A stretch of DNA of 64,000 nt from Thiodiazotropha sp040507005 (lineage in GTDB: Bacteria > Pseudomonadota > Gammaproteobacteria > Chromatiales > Chromatiaceae): NCBI GenBank assembly GCA_040507005.1, contig JBEVVS010000023.1, positions 14,934 through 78,933 on the forward strand, in the 5' to 3' direction. The notes beneath the pieces are model-generated. The model was given only the letters and a program-made list of their open reading frames with translations. It did not search any database and was not told the DNA's origin. Below, one piece after another: positions 45,899-54,353 of this stretch (within the stretch, counting starts at the first letter, position 1; the number at the start of each line of letters is the position of its first letter). The position numbers were made by a program, and so were the translations under genes.

Positions 45899-46867
45899 TC
45901 AGCAACCACATTTAGCGGTTTGTTGTTGGTTCAGCTGCAGTGTTCCGACAAGATGATCGAGTGACGGCAACTTGTGGCGTTCCATGTAGTGCAAAATCCC
46001 TGTATTGATAGTTTTACAAATTAGGGGATTATAAAAAAGGGCTGTTCCCAGTCCCACGGCGCTGGCACCGGCAATCATAAACTCAAGGGCATCCTCCGCC
46101 GAAGCTATTCCCCCCTGGCCGATGATGGGTATATTGTGATGGCGGCACACCTGATAGACCTGATGCACCTTCAAAAGCGCCACCGGCTTAATGGCCGGAC
46201 CCGACAGCCCGCCCTGGTTATTGCCGATCAGCGGGGTGCGGCTTTCAATATCGATGGCCATGCCCATCAAGGTGTTGATGACGGCGAAGGCGTCACTGCC
46301 CGCCTCGATACATCCGCTAGCATTTGCGGCAATATCTGTCTGATTTGGGGAGAGCTTTGTAATCAGCGGCTTACGTGTCGCCTTCCTGCAGGCCTCCACT
46401 ACTCGCGCCGACATCGCAGGATCATTGCCGAAGGCCACGCCACCCTCTTTGACATTGGGACAGGAGATATTGATCTCTATGGCATCGATGGGCGAGTCGT
46501 CGAAACGCCGGGTGACCTCGAAATACTCCTCCACCGTTGAGCCGGAGACATTGGCGATGAAGCGGGTTTCGGTGAAATCGAGGCCGGGAAGAATTTCATT
46601 GATGACATGATCGACACCGGGATTCTGCAGACCGATTGCATTCAACATACCGTCCGGTGTTTCATAGACCCGATGGGGCTGGTTGCCAAGGCGCGGTTCC
46701 AGGGTGGTCCCCTTGAGACAGACGGCGCCGGCATCCCGATTGCTAAAGCCGCTCACCCTTGTGTACTCTTCGCCAAAGCCGACACAGCCGGAGAGCAGTA
46801 CAATGGGGGTATTGAATTTGAGTCCACAGAATTCTGTCTGCAGGGATGAGGGGCCGCTGTTGTTCAT
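45899..46867 (-). CDS. pyrD: Dihydroorotate dehydrogenase, class 1B-like catalytic subunit
   Basis: FMN enzyme oxidising dihydroorotate to orotate in pyrimidine synthesis. The 322-residue protein has NAIGLQNPGV, the active-site loop IDAIEINISCPNVKEGG with a cysteine as base, LITKLSPNQTDI and GQGGIASAEDALEFMIAGAS. The catalytic cysteine marks class 1, not the membrane-bound class 2 enzyme usual in Gammaproteobacteria (serine). Class 1B normally pairs with an Fe-S subunit, PyrK, which is not in the window. The unusual C-terminus ends QTAKCGC. A related dehydrogenase acting on another substrate (for example dihydropyrimidine) cannot be excluded. Confidence 0.8.
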   Translation of the reverse strand: MNNSGPSSLQTEFCGLKFNTPIVLLSGCVGFGEEYTRVSGFSNRDAGAVCLKGTTLEPRLGNQPHRVYETPDGMLNAIGLQNPGVDHVINEILPGLDFTETRFIANVSGSTVEEYFEVTRRFDDSPIDAIEINISCPNVKEGGVAFGNDPAMSARVVEACRKATRKPLITKLSPNQTDIAANASGCIEAGSDAFAVINTLMGMAIDIESRTPLIGNNQGGLSGPAIKPVALLKVHQVYQVCRHHNIPIIGQGGIASAEDALEFMIAGASAVGLGTALFYNPLICKTINTGILHYMERHKLPSLDHLVGTLQLNQQQTAKCGC

Positions 46868-46901
46868 CGACGTAAACTATTTCTCCAACCGGGGGTGAGG
46901 G

Positions 46902-47366
46902 GTGTTTCATGTTGTGCTCTACGAGCCGGAAATCCCACCGAACACAGGCAATATCATACGCCTGTGCGCCAATAGTGGCAGCAAATTACATCTGATTCAT
47001 CCCCTGGGATTTGACCTGGACGACAAAAGGCTGCGCCGGGCAGGTCTCGACTACCGGGAATGGGCCGATATGGGCGAGTATGAGTCGCTCACCTCATTCA
47101 TCGAGAGGGTTGCGCCAACCAACCTCTATGCCTGCACCACCAAGGGGCAGCGCTGTTATGCTGAGGTCTCCTTCAAACCCGGTGATGCCTTGCTGTTCGG
47201 CCCGGAGAGCCGGGGTCTGCCGGCGCATGTACGCAATGGCTTGCAGCCGGATCAGCGAATCCGCATTCCCATGCTGCCCCATAGCCGCAGCCTGAATCTC
47301 TCCAATGCGGTTGCTTTGATTCTCTATGAGGCTTGGCGTCAGGTCGGTTTTGAAGGTGGGGCTTGA
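46902..47366 (+). CDS. trmL: tRNA (cytidine/uridine-2'-O-)-methyltransferase TrmL
   Basis: SPOUT-class methyltransferase that modifies the wobble base of leucine tRNAs. The 154-residue protein has LYEPEIPPNTGNIIRLCAN at the N-terminus, LLFGPESRGLPAHV near residue 98 and the knot motif IPMLPHSRSLNLSNAVALIL. GTG at 46902 is the start, with a purine-rich GGGGGTGAGG just before it. Divergent from pyrD and convergent with gpsA. Confidence 0.95.
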   Translation: MFHVVLYEPEIPPNTGNIIRLCANSGSKLHLIHPLGFDLDDKRLRRAGLDYREWADMGEYESLTSFIERVAPTNLYACTTKGQRCYAEVSFKPGDALLFGPESRGLPAHVRNGLQPDQRIRIPMLPHSRSLNLSNAVALILYEAWRQVGFEGGA

Positions 47367-47390
47367 GTCGATAGCCGGGATTCTCTTGAG

Positions 47391-48401
47391 CTATAGACCC
47401 TCGGCCTTTTGTCGCCGTTCGAGGAGATTGTGTACCGCCTCTTTCGGCGCCAGACCCTCGTAGAGCACCCTGTAGACCTGCTCCGAGATGGGCATCTCCA
47501 CCCCGTGCCGTTGTGACAGGGCAAAGACCTCCTGGGCGGCATGCACCCCCTCCACCTCCTGGCCAATCTTCGCCCGGGCCTGATCCTGGGTCAGCCCCTC
47601 GGCCAGGGCCAGGCCCATGCGCCGATTGCGGGATTGGTTGTCGGTGCAGGTCAGTACCAGGTCACCCAGACCGGCGAGTCCCATGAAGGTCTCCTGCCTG
47701 CCGCCGAGTTTCAGGCCAAGCCGCATGATCTCGGTCAGCCCGCGGGTGATCAATGCCGCCCGGGTGTTGGCGCCAAAGCCGAGACCGTCGGCGATGCCGG
47801 CGGCGATGGCAAGCACGTTCTTGCTGGCCCCACCTACCTGTACACCCACCAGATCATCACTGGTATAGGCACGAAACCAGGGGGCGTGGAGCAGCTCCGC
47901 CATCTGTCCCGCATGTCCCTGGGTGGTGGCCGCGACCGTGACAGCGGTAGGCAGGCCGCGGGCGACCTCGCCGGCGAAGGTCGGTCCCGAAATAATCGCC
48001 AATTCCCGTCCGGGGAGTTGTTCCGCCGCTACTTCGCTGAGCAGGCGTTGGGTGCCCGGCTCGAAACCCTTGGTGGCCCAGGAGATGCCGGGTTGGTTCG
48101 TAAGCAGGGGGGCGATATTGGCGGCTACGTTCTGGAAGGCGTGGCTGGGAACCGCGATAAGGATCTCTGTGGCCCCGTCCAGGGCCTTGTGCAGATCGAT
48201 TTCGGGCTGGAGGCTTGCGGGAAACTCAACCCCCGGGAGGTACTGCTTGTTTTCGCGATCCCGGATCAGCGCCGAGATCTCTTCAACCAGATGGCCCCAG
48301 AGGCGAACCCGATGGCCATTGCCGCTGAGCAGGATAGCCAGGGCCGTCCCCCAGGACCCGGCCCCCAGGACTGCGATGGTCTTGCTTTGCGACGGGTCCA
48401 T
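47391..48401 (-). CDS. gpsA: Glycerol-3-phosphate dehydrogenase (NAD(P)+)
   Basis: Makes sn-glycerol 3-phosphate from dihydroxyacetone phosphate for phospholipid synthesis. The 336-residue protein has the Rossmann motif IAVLGAGSWGTALAILLS, the segment ISGPTFAGEVARGLPTAV near residue 140, and the catalytic lysine in GGASKNVLAIAAGIADGLGF near residue 195. Length typical. It follows secB on the same strand with a 32-base gap, an order conserved in Gammaproteobacteria. Confidence 0.97.
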   Translation of the reverse strand: MDPSQSKTIAVLGAGSWGTALAILLSGNGHRVRLWGHLVEEISALIRDRENKQYLPGVEFPASLQPEIDLHKALDGATEILIAVPSHAFQNVAANIAPLLTNQPGISWATKGFEPGTQRLLSEVAAEQLPGRELAIISGPTFAGEVARGLPTAVTVAATTQGHAGQMAELLHAPWFRAYTSDDLVGVQVGGASKNVLAIAAGIADGLGFGANTRAALITRGLTEIMRLGLKLGGRQETFMGLAGLGDLVLTCTDNQSRNRRMGLALAEGLTQDQARAKIGQEVEGVHAAQEVFALSQRHGVEMPISEQVYRVLYEGLAPKEAVHNLLERRQKAEGL

Positions 48402-48433
48402 GGTGCTTGTTTTAATCTGTGATCAATAGCCTG

Positions 48434-48919
48434 CTAATGTTGGGCTTCATTCTCGACCTGTGCTTGTTGAGCCTTTTTCGCCAACTCCTGCTGGTGTTGC
48501 GCATACAACATATCGAAATTGACCGGTTGCAGTACCATCTGAGGAAAACTCCCTTTCATGACGATGTCGGAGATGGCTTCACGGACATAGGGAAAGAGCT
48601 GATTGGGGCAATAGGCGCCGAGCAGAGGGCCCATCTCCTGATCCGGGAAGCCAGAAATAGTGAAGATACCTGCCTGTTTCACTTCCACCAGATAGGCGGT
48701 CTTGTCTTCCACTTTGCAGGTCACTGTTACAGTAAGCGTCACTTCGAACGCTGTGTCGGTGAGTTTATTCACCTCGGTATTCAGGTTCACGCTGGTTTCA
48801 GGTTTCCACTCTTGCTGAAAAACCGCCGGGGTGTTGGGCGTCTCGAAGGAGATATCCTTGGTATAGATTCGCTGGAGGGCAAATTCTCGGTTCTGTTCGT
48901 CTTGTTTGGCTTCGGTCAT
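48434..48919 (-). CDS. secB: Protein-export chaperone SecB
   Basis: Tetrameric chaperone that keeps secretory proteins unfolded and delivers them to SecA. The 161-residue protein has FALQRIYTKDISFETPNTPA at the start, TVTVTCKVEDKTAYLVEVKQ in the centre and the C-terminal GAYCPNQLFPYVREAISDIV, all family hallmarks. Between the rhodanese and gpsA genes; the glutaredoxin gene often found here is absent. Confidence 0.97.
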   Translation of the reverse strand: MTEAKQDEQNREFALQRIYTKDISFETPNTPAVFQQEWKPETSVNLNTEVNKLTDTAFEVTLTVTVTCKVEDKTAYLVEVKQAGIFTISGFPDQEMGPLLGAYCPNQLFPYVREAISDIVMKGSFPQMVLQPVNFDMLYAQHQQELAKKAQQAQVENEAQH

Positions 48920-48945
48920 GACTGCTTTCCTATGGAGGAGTAGGG

Positions 48946-49368
48946 CTACTTGGATTTTCGGGTAATGGGAAGATTCGCGCTTTGCCAGGCAAGTATACCC
49001 CCTTTCAGGTTGTAAACTTGTTCAAATCCGGCCTTTTTCAGCTGCCCGGCGGCGGTGGAGGACTGGGCGCCGGAGCGACAGCTGATAATAATCGGTTTGT
49101 CCTTGTGTTTATTGAGTGCACCCATCTGATTGGCAAAGCCGTTGCTGGGGATGCTGATCGCATTGATGATATGCCCCTTGTTGAAGTCGGCTGACGGACG
49201 CACATCAACGACCACCGCATCCTGGTGGTTGATCAGCTCGGTGGCTGCCACGGGGTCGACGGCATCTCTATCGCCGGCGAGCATGTTGAATACCAAGAAT
49301 CCGGCCACTGCCACAAAGGTCAGGACGAGTATCCAGTGATTCATCGTGAATTCGATGAGCTGTTGCAT
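48946..49368 (-). CDS. Membrane-anchored rhodanese-like sulfurtransferase
   Basis: A 140-residue protein (YibN-like) with one N-terminal membrane helix (LVLTFVAVAGFLVFNML) and a single rhodanese domain (VVVDVRPSADFNKGHIINAI). The active-site loop reads ISCRSGAQSS with the sulfur-carrying cysteine. Rhodaneses carry persulfide sulfur between donors and acceptors. It lies 26 bases before secB, an order common in Gammaproteobacteria, and 156 bases downstream of a divergent-cysteine ArsR regulator on the same strand. Confidence 0.92.
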   Translation of the reverse strand: MQQLIEFTMNHWILVLTFVAVAGFLVFNMLAGDRDAVDPVAATELINHQDAVVVDVRPSADFNKGHIINAISIPSNGFANQMGALNKHKDKPIIISCRSGAQSSTAAGQLKKAGFEQVYNLKGGILAWQSANLPITRKSK

Positions 49369-49524
49369 TGGTGCCTCTTTTTGTAGATTAATCTATCAAG
49401 GGTGGGAGAGTTTATAACAGGAGGAGAGATGGGTTAAGGGCTGATTGCCGATAACCAGCAGAATTGAAGCGGCAAGATTGCCATTGGCGTCACCAGCCGG
49501 GACGCAAAGGAATTGGCCTGTCCG

Positions 49525-49884
49525 TCAGATGTGGGTGCAGAAGACCTCGCGCATCATGCCGATCAGCTTGAGGGTTCGAAAATCACTGACCCGGTAGTAG
49601 ACACGATTGGCGTCTTTACGGGATGCGAGGATACCCTTATCCCTCAATATGGCAAGATGCTGAGAAATATTGCTCTGGGATGTGCCCACCTGCTCGACGA
49701 TGTCCTGCACACTGACCTCCTGGTCCCCCAGGGTGCAGAGTATTTTTAGACGCAAGGGGTGGGACATGGCCTTGAGCGATCGAGATGCGCGATCCACATC
49801 TTCATCGGTGGCAAACAGATTTTCCATCCCCCCTGTCTCCTCGAGCTTAAGGGGTTGGGTGCTCTTGTCGTACTTTTGTTCCAT
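49525..49884 (-). CDS. ArsR-family regulator with two-cysteine persulfide-sensor pattern
   Basis: A 119-residue winged-helix repressor (MSHPLRLKILCTLGDQEVSV, then TSQSNISQHLAILRDKGIL as the recognition region). It lacks the E-L-C-V-C-D-L arsenic/cadmium motif. Cysteines are at positions 50 (ILC) and 116 (VFCTHI), 66 residues apart; the same spacing holds between the tetrasulfide-forming cysteines of SqrR and BigR (41 and 107 in SqrR, from memory). This fits a sulfide/persulfide-responsive repressor. Target genes are not certain; the rhodanese 156 bases downstream is a candidate (inference). Confidence 0.85.
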   Translation of the reverse strand: MEQKYDKSTQPLKLEETGGMENLFATDEDVDRASRSLKAMSHPLRLKILCTLGDQEVSVQDIVEQVGTSQSNISQHLAILRDKGILASRKDANRVYYRVSDFRTLKLIGMMREVFCTHI

Positions 49885-49899
49885 GAATCCAGCCTTTTA

Positions 49900-49919
49900 C
49901 CAGAATTAGAGCCTTCTGG
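49900..49919. promoter_or_regulatory. Possible operator of the ArsR gene
   Basis: CCAGAA-TTAGAGCC-TTCTGG is a perfect 6-bp inverted repeat 15 bases upstream of the ArsR-type start codon, positioned for autoregulation. Imperfect in length for an ArsR site, so a tentative call. Confidence 0.35.
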
Positions 49920-50122
49920 GCTAATGTTAACAGACCCTAATACAATAATACGCTGTTTTTCATCAGAATGAGAACCCCTTTATTTTATCCGGTTACTTTA
50001 TGGTCGATTCTGGCATCCTAGACCCTCCTCCCAGGCGAGCCTGGCTTGGCGCTGGGATTGGTGATTTAATGCGCGATTGTCCATATATTAAGTAGCAGCA
50101 GTAGAGAATCAGAGATTTAATC

Positions 50123-51679
50123 ATGACGGAGAGACCCAAACCGGTTGCCTTGATCATCCTTGATGGTTGGGGTTACAGCGAGGATACACAATCCAATGCC
50201 ATCGAGAATGCAAATACACCGGTTTGGGACAGTCTCTGGCATCAGCACCCGCACACCCTGATCAATACGTCCGGGGCCTCCGTCGGCCTCCCGGGGGGGC
50301 AGATGGGCAATTCGGAAGTGGGCCATCTCAACCTGGGAGCGGGACGGGTTGTCTATCAGGAGTTCACCCGGGTCAGCCGCTCGATCAGGACAGGCTCCTT
50401 CTTCTCCAACGAGACCCTGACGGAGGCTGTCGATAAGGCGGTGGCCAAGCAAAAGGCGGTGCACATTTTGGGATTACTCTCTCCCGGTGGCGTACACAGC
50501 CATGAGGAGCATATCCATGCAATGATCAAGCTGGCTGTTGAACGGGGGGTAGAACGTGTCTACCTGCATGCCTTCCTGGATGGAAGGGACACCCCGCCGA
50601 AGAGTGCCGAGGCTTCGATTATTGCGGCGGATCGAGTGTTTGACGAATTGGCCCGTGGGCGCATTGCCAGCCTGACGGGTCGTTACTATGCGATGGATCG
50701 CGACCATCGTTGGGAGCGCACCGAAGAGGCCTATGATCTGCTGGTTGAGGGGAAGGCGAACTTTCAGGCCGATAATGCCCGTCAAGCCCTACTCGATGCC
50801 TATCAACGGGGTGAGAGCGATGAGTTTGTGAAGACCACCGCGATAGTGCCGGCCGGTGAATCGCCGGTAACCGTTGATGATGGGGATGTTGTGTTTTTTC
50901 TCAACTACCGGGCCGATCGTGCCCGCCAGTTGACCAGTGCCTTTGTGGAGGAGAGCTTCGAGGGATTTGCACGTAAGCACCGCCCTGCGCTTGGTGAATT
51001 TGTCAGCCTCACCCGCTACCACAAGCGTTTCGAGATACCGGTTGCCTTCCCACCGGAAAAGTTGCGCAATGTCTTTGGAGAAACCATCGCCAAACAGGGT
51101 TTGCGTCAACTGCGACTGGCGGAGACGGAAAAATATGCCCACGTCACCTTTTTCTTCAATGGGGGTCGTGAACGCCCGTTTGAGGGGGAGGAGCGCATAC
51201 TGGTACCGTCGCCCAAGGTGGCGACCTATGATTTAAAGCCCGAGATGAGCGCCGATGAGGTCACCGATCATCTGGTAGATGCGATAGGGGGTGGTAAATA
51301 TGATGTCATCATCTGCAACTACGCCAACAGCGATATGGTGGGGCATACCGGAAAATATGAGGCCGCGAAACGCGCCATCGAGACCCTGGATCACTGTTTG
51401 GGGCGGGTTTTGAAAGCGATTCACCTGGCAGGTGGCGAGATGTTGGTAACCGCGGATCACGGTAACTCTGAACAGATGGAAGACCATGAAAACCATCAAC
51501 CCCATACCGCACACACCACCAATCCGGTCCCCTTGGTCTATGTGGGCCGGAAAGATGCCGAGCTGATGGAGGGCGGTGCCTTGTGCGACATCTCACCAAC
51601 CCTGTTGAAGATCATGGGGCTGGCACAACCCGACGAGATGCAAGGACATGCCTTGATCAGCTTTATGGAGGAGGTCTGA
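50123..51679 (+). CDS. gpmI: 2,3-bisphosphoglycerate-independent phosphoglycerate mutase
   Basis: Interconverts 3- and 2-phosphoglycerate in glycolysis and gluconeogenesis with two Mn ions. The 518-residue protein has LIILDGWGYSEDTQSNAIEN at the start, the nucleophilic serine in GQMGNSEVGHLNLGAG near residue 66, HAFLDGRDTPPKSAE and the metal motif VTADHGNSEQMEDHEN near residue 445. Length typical. First gene of the run gpmI-envC-ctpA-yibQ-yajL, three bases before envC. Confidence 0.97.
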   Translation: MTERPKPVALIILDGWGYSEDTQSNAIENANTPVWDSLWHQHPHTLINTSGASVGLPGGQMGNSEVGHLNLGAGRVVYQEFTRVSRSIRTGSFFSNETLTEAVDKAVAKQKAVHILGLLSPGGVHSHEEHIHAMIKLAVERGVERVYLHAFLDGRDTPPKSAEASIIAADRVFDELARGRIASLTGRYYAMDRDHRWERTEEAYDLLVEGKANFQADNARQALLDAYQRGESDEFVKTTAIVPAGESPVTVDDGDVVFFLNYRADRARQLTSAFVEESFEGFARKHRPALGEFVSLTRYHKRFEIPVAFPPEKLRNVFGETIAKQGLRQLRLAETEKYAHVTFFFNGGRERPFEGEERILVPSPKVATYDLKPEMSADEVTDHLVDAIGGGKYDVIICNYANSDMVGHTGKYEAAKRAIETLDHCLGRVLKAIHLAGGEMLVTADHGNSEQMEDHENHQPHTAHTTNPVPLVYVGRKDAELMEGGALCDISPTLLKIMGLAQPDEMQGHALISFMEEV

Positions 51680-51682
51680 TAG

Positions 51683-52969
51683 ATGGGACGGAAGAGTGGC
51701 CTGATGGCCCTCATACTGGGATTGATGATAGGAGTATCTGCCCAGCCCGTCACAGCGGAGGAGTCCGAGCCTGCGGCAAGAGCCAAACTGGAGCAAGTTA
51801 AAAAACGTATTCATTCTTTGCAGGATCAGTTGCGCTCCACCCAGGGCAAGTGGGAGCAACATAGCCAGGCCCTGCAAAAAACTGAGAAAAAAATTGGCGA
51901 CTTTGCACGCCGTATCCGGGTAACGGAACAGAGTCTGAAACGTCAGAAGCGCCGCCTGGCTGAACTGGAGAGCGAGCGTGGTGATGCGCGCCTGCACCTG
52001 GATCAACACCGTTCCTCCCTGGAACAGCAGATTCGGGCCGGCTATGCCATGGGACGACAGGAGAAGCTGAAAATCCTCCTCAATCAACAGGATCCCGCCG
52101 TGGTCAGTCGTGTCATGGTGTACTACGATTACTTCAACTCGGCCCGTGTGCAACAGATGGAATCCATACAAGAGAGTCTGCGGCAACTGCGTAGCATCGA
52201 GAAGGAGATCGCTCAGGAGGAGCAGCGTTTACAACAGCTGTTGGCAAAAAACCAAAATCAGAAACAACAGCTTGAATCGGCCAGGACCGGTCGCAAGAAG
52301 ATCATTGCGAGTCTCAACAGAAGCTTGAAGGACAAGGGACAGGAGCTGGATAGTCTGAAGTCGGATGAGAAGCAGCTGCGGTCGCTGCTGGCGGATATCC
52401 AACAGGCCCTATCCGACATCCCCCTCGACACTACCGCCCATGTACCCTTCAACTCCCGTAAAGGCAAGCTGCCCTGGCCTTCCCGCGGTAGACTGGCCGC
52501 CCGTTTCGGCTCGAAACGGGATGTGGGTAAACTCAAGTGGGACGGGGTGCTGATCGCGGCCCCGGAGGGACAAGAGGTCCGCGCCATTCACCATGGCCGG
52601 GTAGCCTTCGCCGATTGGTTGCGGGGTTTCGGGCTGCTGCTGATCATTGATCACGGGGATGGCTACATGAGTCTGTATGGACACAATCAGAGCCTGTTCA
52701 AAGAGACCGGCGAGTGGGTTGAGCCTGGCGAAGTGGTCGCCCAGGTGGGCAACAGCGGCGGCCGGACCAGCTCCGGCGTCTATTTCGGTATCAGGCATAA
52801 TGGCCAACCGAAAAACCCTACCCAATGGTGTCAGCGCATAAAAGGCAGAAAAATTGCCGATCGGGGACGTAAAATTAAACAAAAGGAACTATCTTTTTAT
52901 GCAATTACTCACACTTTTCAAGGGTCACCCACAGACACGCCCATGAAAAGCAGACTTGCTGCTGGCTAA
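51683..52969 (+). CDS. envC: Murein hydrolase activator EnvC-like protein
   Basis: Periplasmic activator of division amidases. The 428-residue protein has a signal peptide (residues about 1-25, ending TAEE), two long coiled coils (about 30-120 and 155-250) and a C-terminal LytM/M23 domain (FADWLRGFGLLLIIDHGDGY, VEPGEVVAQVGNSGG, SGVYFGIRHNGQPKNPTQWC). LytM catalytic residues appear partly replaced, as in EnvC. After the usual end at QWC there is an extra tail of about 45 residues, partly basic (IKGRKIADRGRKIKQKEL). Position between gpmI and ctpA is conserved. Confidence 0.93.
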   Translation: MGRKSGLMALILGLMIGVSAQPVTAEESEPAARAKLEQVKKRIHSLQDQLRSTQGKWEQHSQALQKTEKKIGDFARRIRVTEQSLKRQKRRLAELESERGDARLHLDQHRSSLEQQIRAGYAMGRQEKLKILLNQQDPAVVSRVMVYYDYFNSARVQQMESIQESLRQLRSIEKEIAQEEQRLQQLLAKNQNQKQQLESARTGRKKIIASLNRSLKDKGQELDSLKSDEKQLRSLLADIQQALSDIPLDTTAHVPFNSRKGKLPWPSRGRLAARFGSKRDVGKLKWDGVLIAAPEGQEVRAIHHGRVAFADWLRGFGLLLIIDHGDGYMSLYGHNQSLFKETGEWVEPGEVVAQVGNSGGRTSSGVYFGIRHNGQPKNPTQWCQRIKGRKIADRGRKIKQKELSFYAITHTFQGSPTDTPMKSRLAAG

Positions 52970-53004
52970 GCATAGAGCCAGCTGCACCGAAATAGGAAAA
53001 ACAG

Positions 53005-54336
53005 ATGATTAGAGTTGTAAGACAAGCTTCTCTGAGAGGTATCGGTCTGATCGTACTGTGCATCAGTATGTCGCTGATCACAGGTCAGATCGAAGCCAAA
53101 GAGGAGCTGGAGAGCCTGCCTCTGCAGCAGCTTCGGACATTTGCCGATATCTTCGGTCGGATCAAGGCCAACTATGTTGAGCCGGTTGAGGATGAAGTCC
53201 TGCTGGAGAATGCGATCCGCGGCATGGTTTCCGGCCTCGATCCCCATTCCAACTACCTGGATGCCGATGACTATAAAGAGCTGCAGGTAGGCACCAAGGG
53301 TGAATTTGGTGGCTTGGGAATAGAGGTGGGCATGGAAGATGGCTTTGTGAAAGTGATCTCACCCATTGATGATACGCCTGCACAGCGGGCGGGTGTCCGC
53401 AGCGGCGATCTGATCGTGCGCCTGGATGATACCCCGGTGAAAGGGCTTAGCCTGAATGAAGCGGTGGCCTTGATGCGCGGTAAACCCGGTACCTCCCTGG
53501 AGTTGACCATCGTGCGCAAGGGCGAAGAGAAGCCGATCAAGATTACCGTGGTTCGCGACGTGATCCGGGTGGTCAGCATCAAGAGCCGATTGCTGGATGA
53601 TCGCTTCGCCTACCTGCGTATCTCCCAGTTCCAGGCCAATACCACCAGTGACATGCTGAAGTCCCTGGATAGACTGAAAAGTAAAGTGGAAGGGCCGCTG
53701 ATGGGTATGGTGCTGGATCTGCGCAACAACCCCGGCGGGGTGTTGAATTCGGCAGTCTCTGTCAGCGATGCCTTTTTGGAATCCGGCTTGATCGTCTATA
53801 CCGAGGGCAGAGAGAACGACTCCCAGCTACGTTTCGAGGCGGCGCCTGACGATGTCCTGGATGGGGCCCCCATTGTGGTGCTGGTGAATGAAGGCTCGGC
53901 ATCGGCCTCGGAGATCGTGGCGGGAGCCCTGCAGGATCAGAATCGTGCTGTCATCATGGGCAGCCGCACCTTCGGCAAGGGCTCGGTTCAGACCATTATC
54001 CCGATTACCGATACCGCGGCAGTGAAGTTGACCACGGCAAGGTATTTCACCCCTTCCGGCCGTTCGATCCAGGCGGAGGGTATTGAGCCGGATATAGAGC
54101 TGGAAGAGCTGACCCTTTCCAAGGTGGAGCAGAGCAAGGTCAAGCCGATCAAGGAGTCCAATCTCTCCGGCCATCTTTCCAACGGTAATGGTAAGGCACC
54201 GAAAAAGGATCAGGATCAAAAAGCCAAAGCGGACGATGATGGCCTGGATGCGGTGGAGAAGGACTATCAACTGGGGGAGGCACTGAATCTGCTCAAGGGC
54301 CTGGCCATCCTTCGCAGTAAGAAAACCACCAGTTGA
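53005..54336 (+). CDS. ctpA: Carboxy-terminal processing protease (S41 family)
   Basis: Periplasmic serine protease with a PDZ domain. The 443-residue protein has a signal peptide (residues about 1-32), a PDZ domain (FGGLGIEVGMEDGFVKVISP near residue 95) and the catalytic serine in NEGSASASEIVAGAL with lysine in TFGKGSVQTI 25 residues later. A low-complexity charged region (KDQDQKAKADDDGLDA) precedes a C-terminal helix. In the operon it follows envC; in other species CtpA enzymes trim peptidoglycan hydrolases or their activators. Confidence 0.95.
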   Translation: MIRVVRQASLRGIGLIVLCISMSLITGQIEAKEELESLPLQQLRTFADIFGRIKANYVEPVEDEVLLENAIRGMVSGLDPHSNYLDADDYKELQVGTKGEFGGLGIEVGMEDGFVKVISPIDDTPAQRAGVRSGDLIVRLDDTPVKGLSLNEAVALMRGKPGTSLELTIVRKGEEKPIKITVVRDVIRVVSIKSRLLDDRFAYLRISQFQANTTSDMLKSLDRLKSKVEGPLMGMVLDLRNNPGGVLNSAVSVSDAFLESGLIVYTEGRENDSQLRFEAAPDDVLDGAPIVVLVNEGSASASEIVAGALQDQNRAVIMGSRTFGKGSVQTIIPITDTAAVKLTTARYFTPSGRSIQAEGIEPDIELEELTLSKVEQSKVKPIKESNLSGHLSNGNGKAPKKDQDQKAKADDDGLDAVEKDYQLGEALNLLKGLAILRSKKTTS

Positions 54337-54353
54337 CGGGTTCTAGGGCGCCA

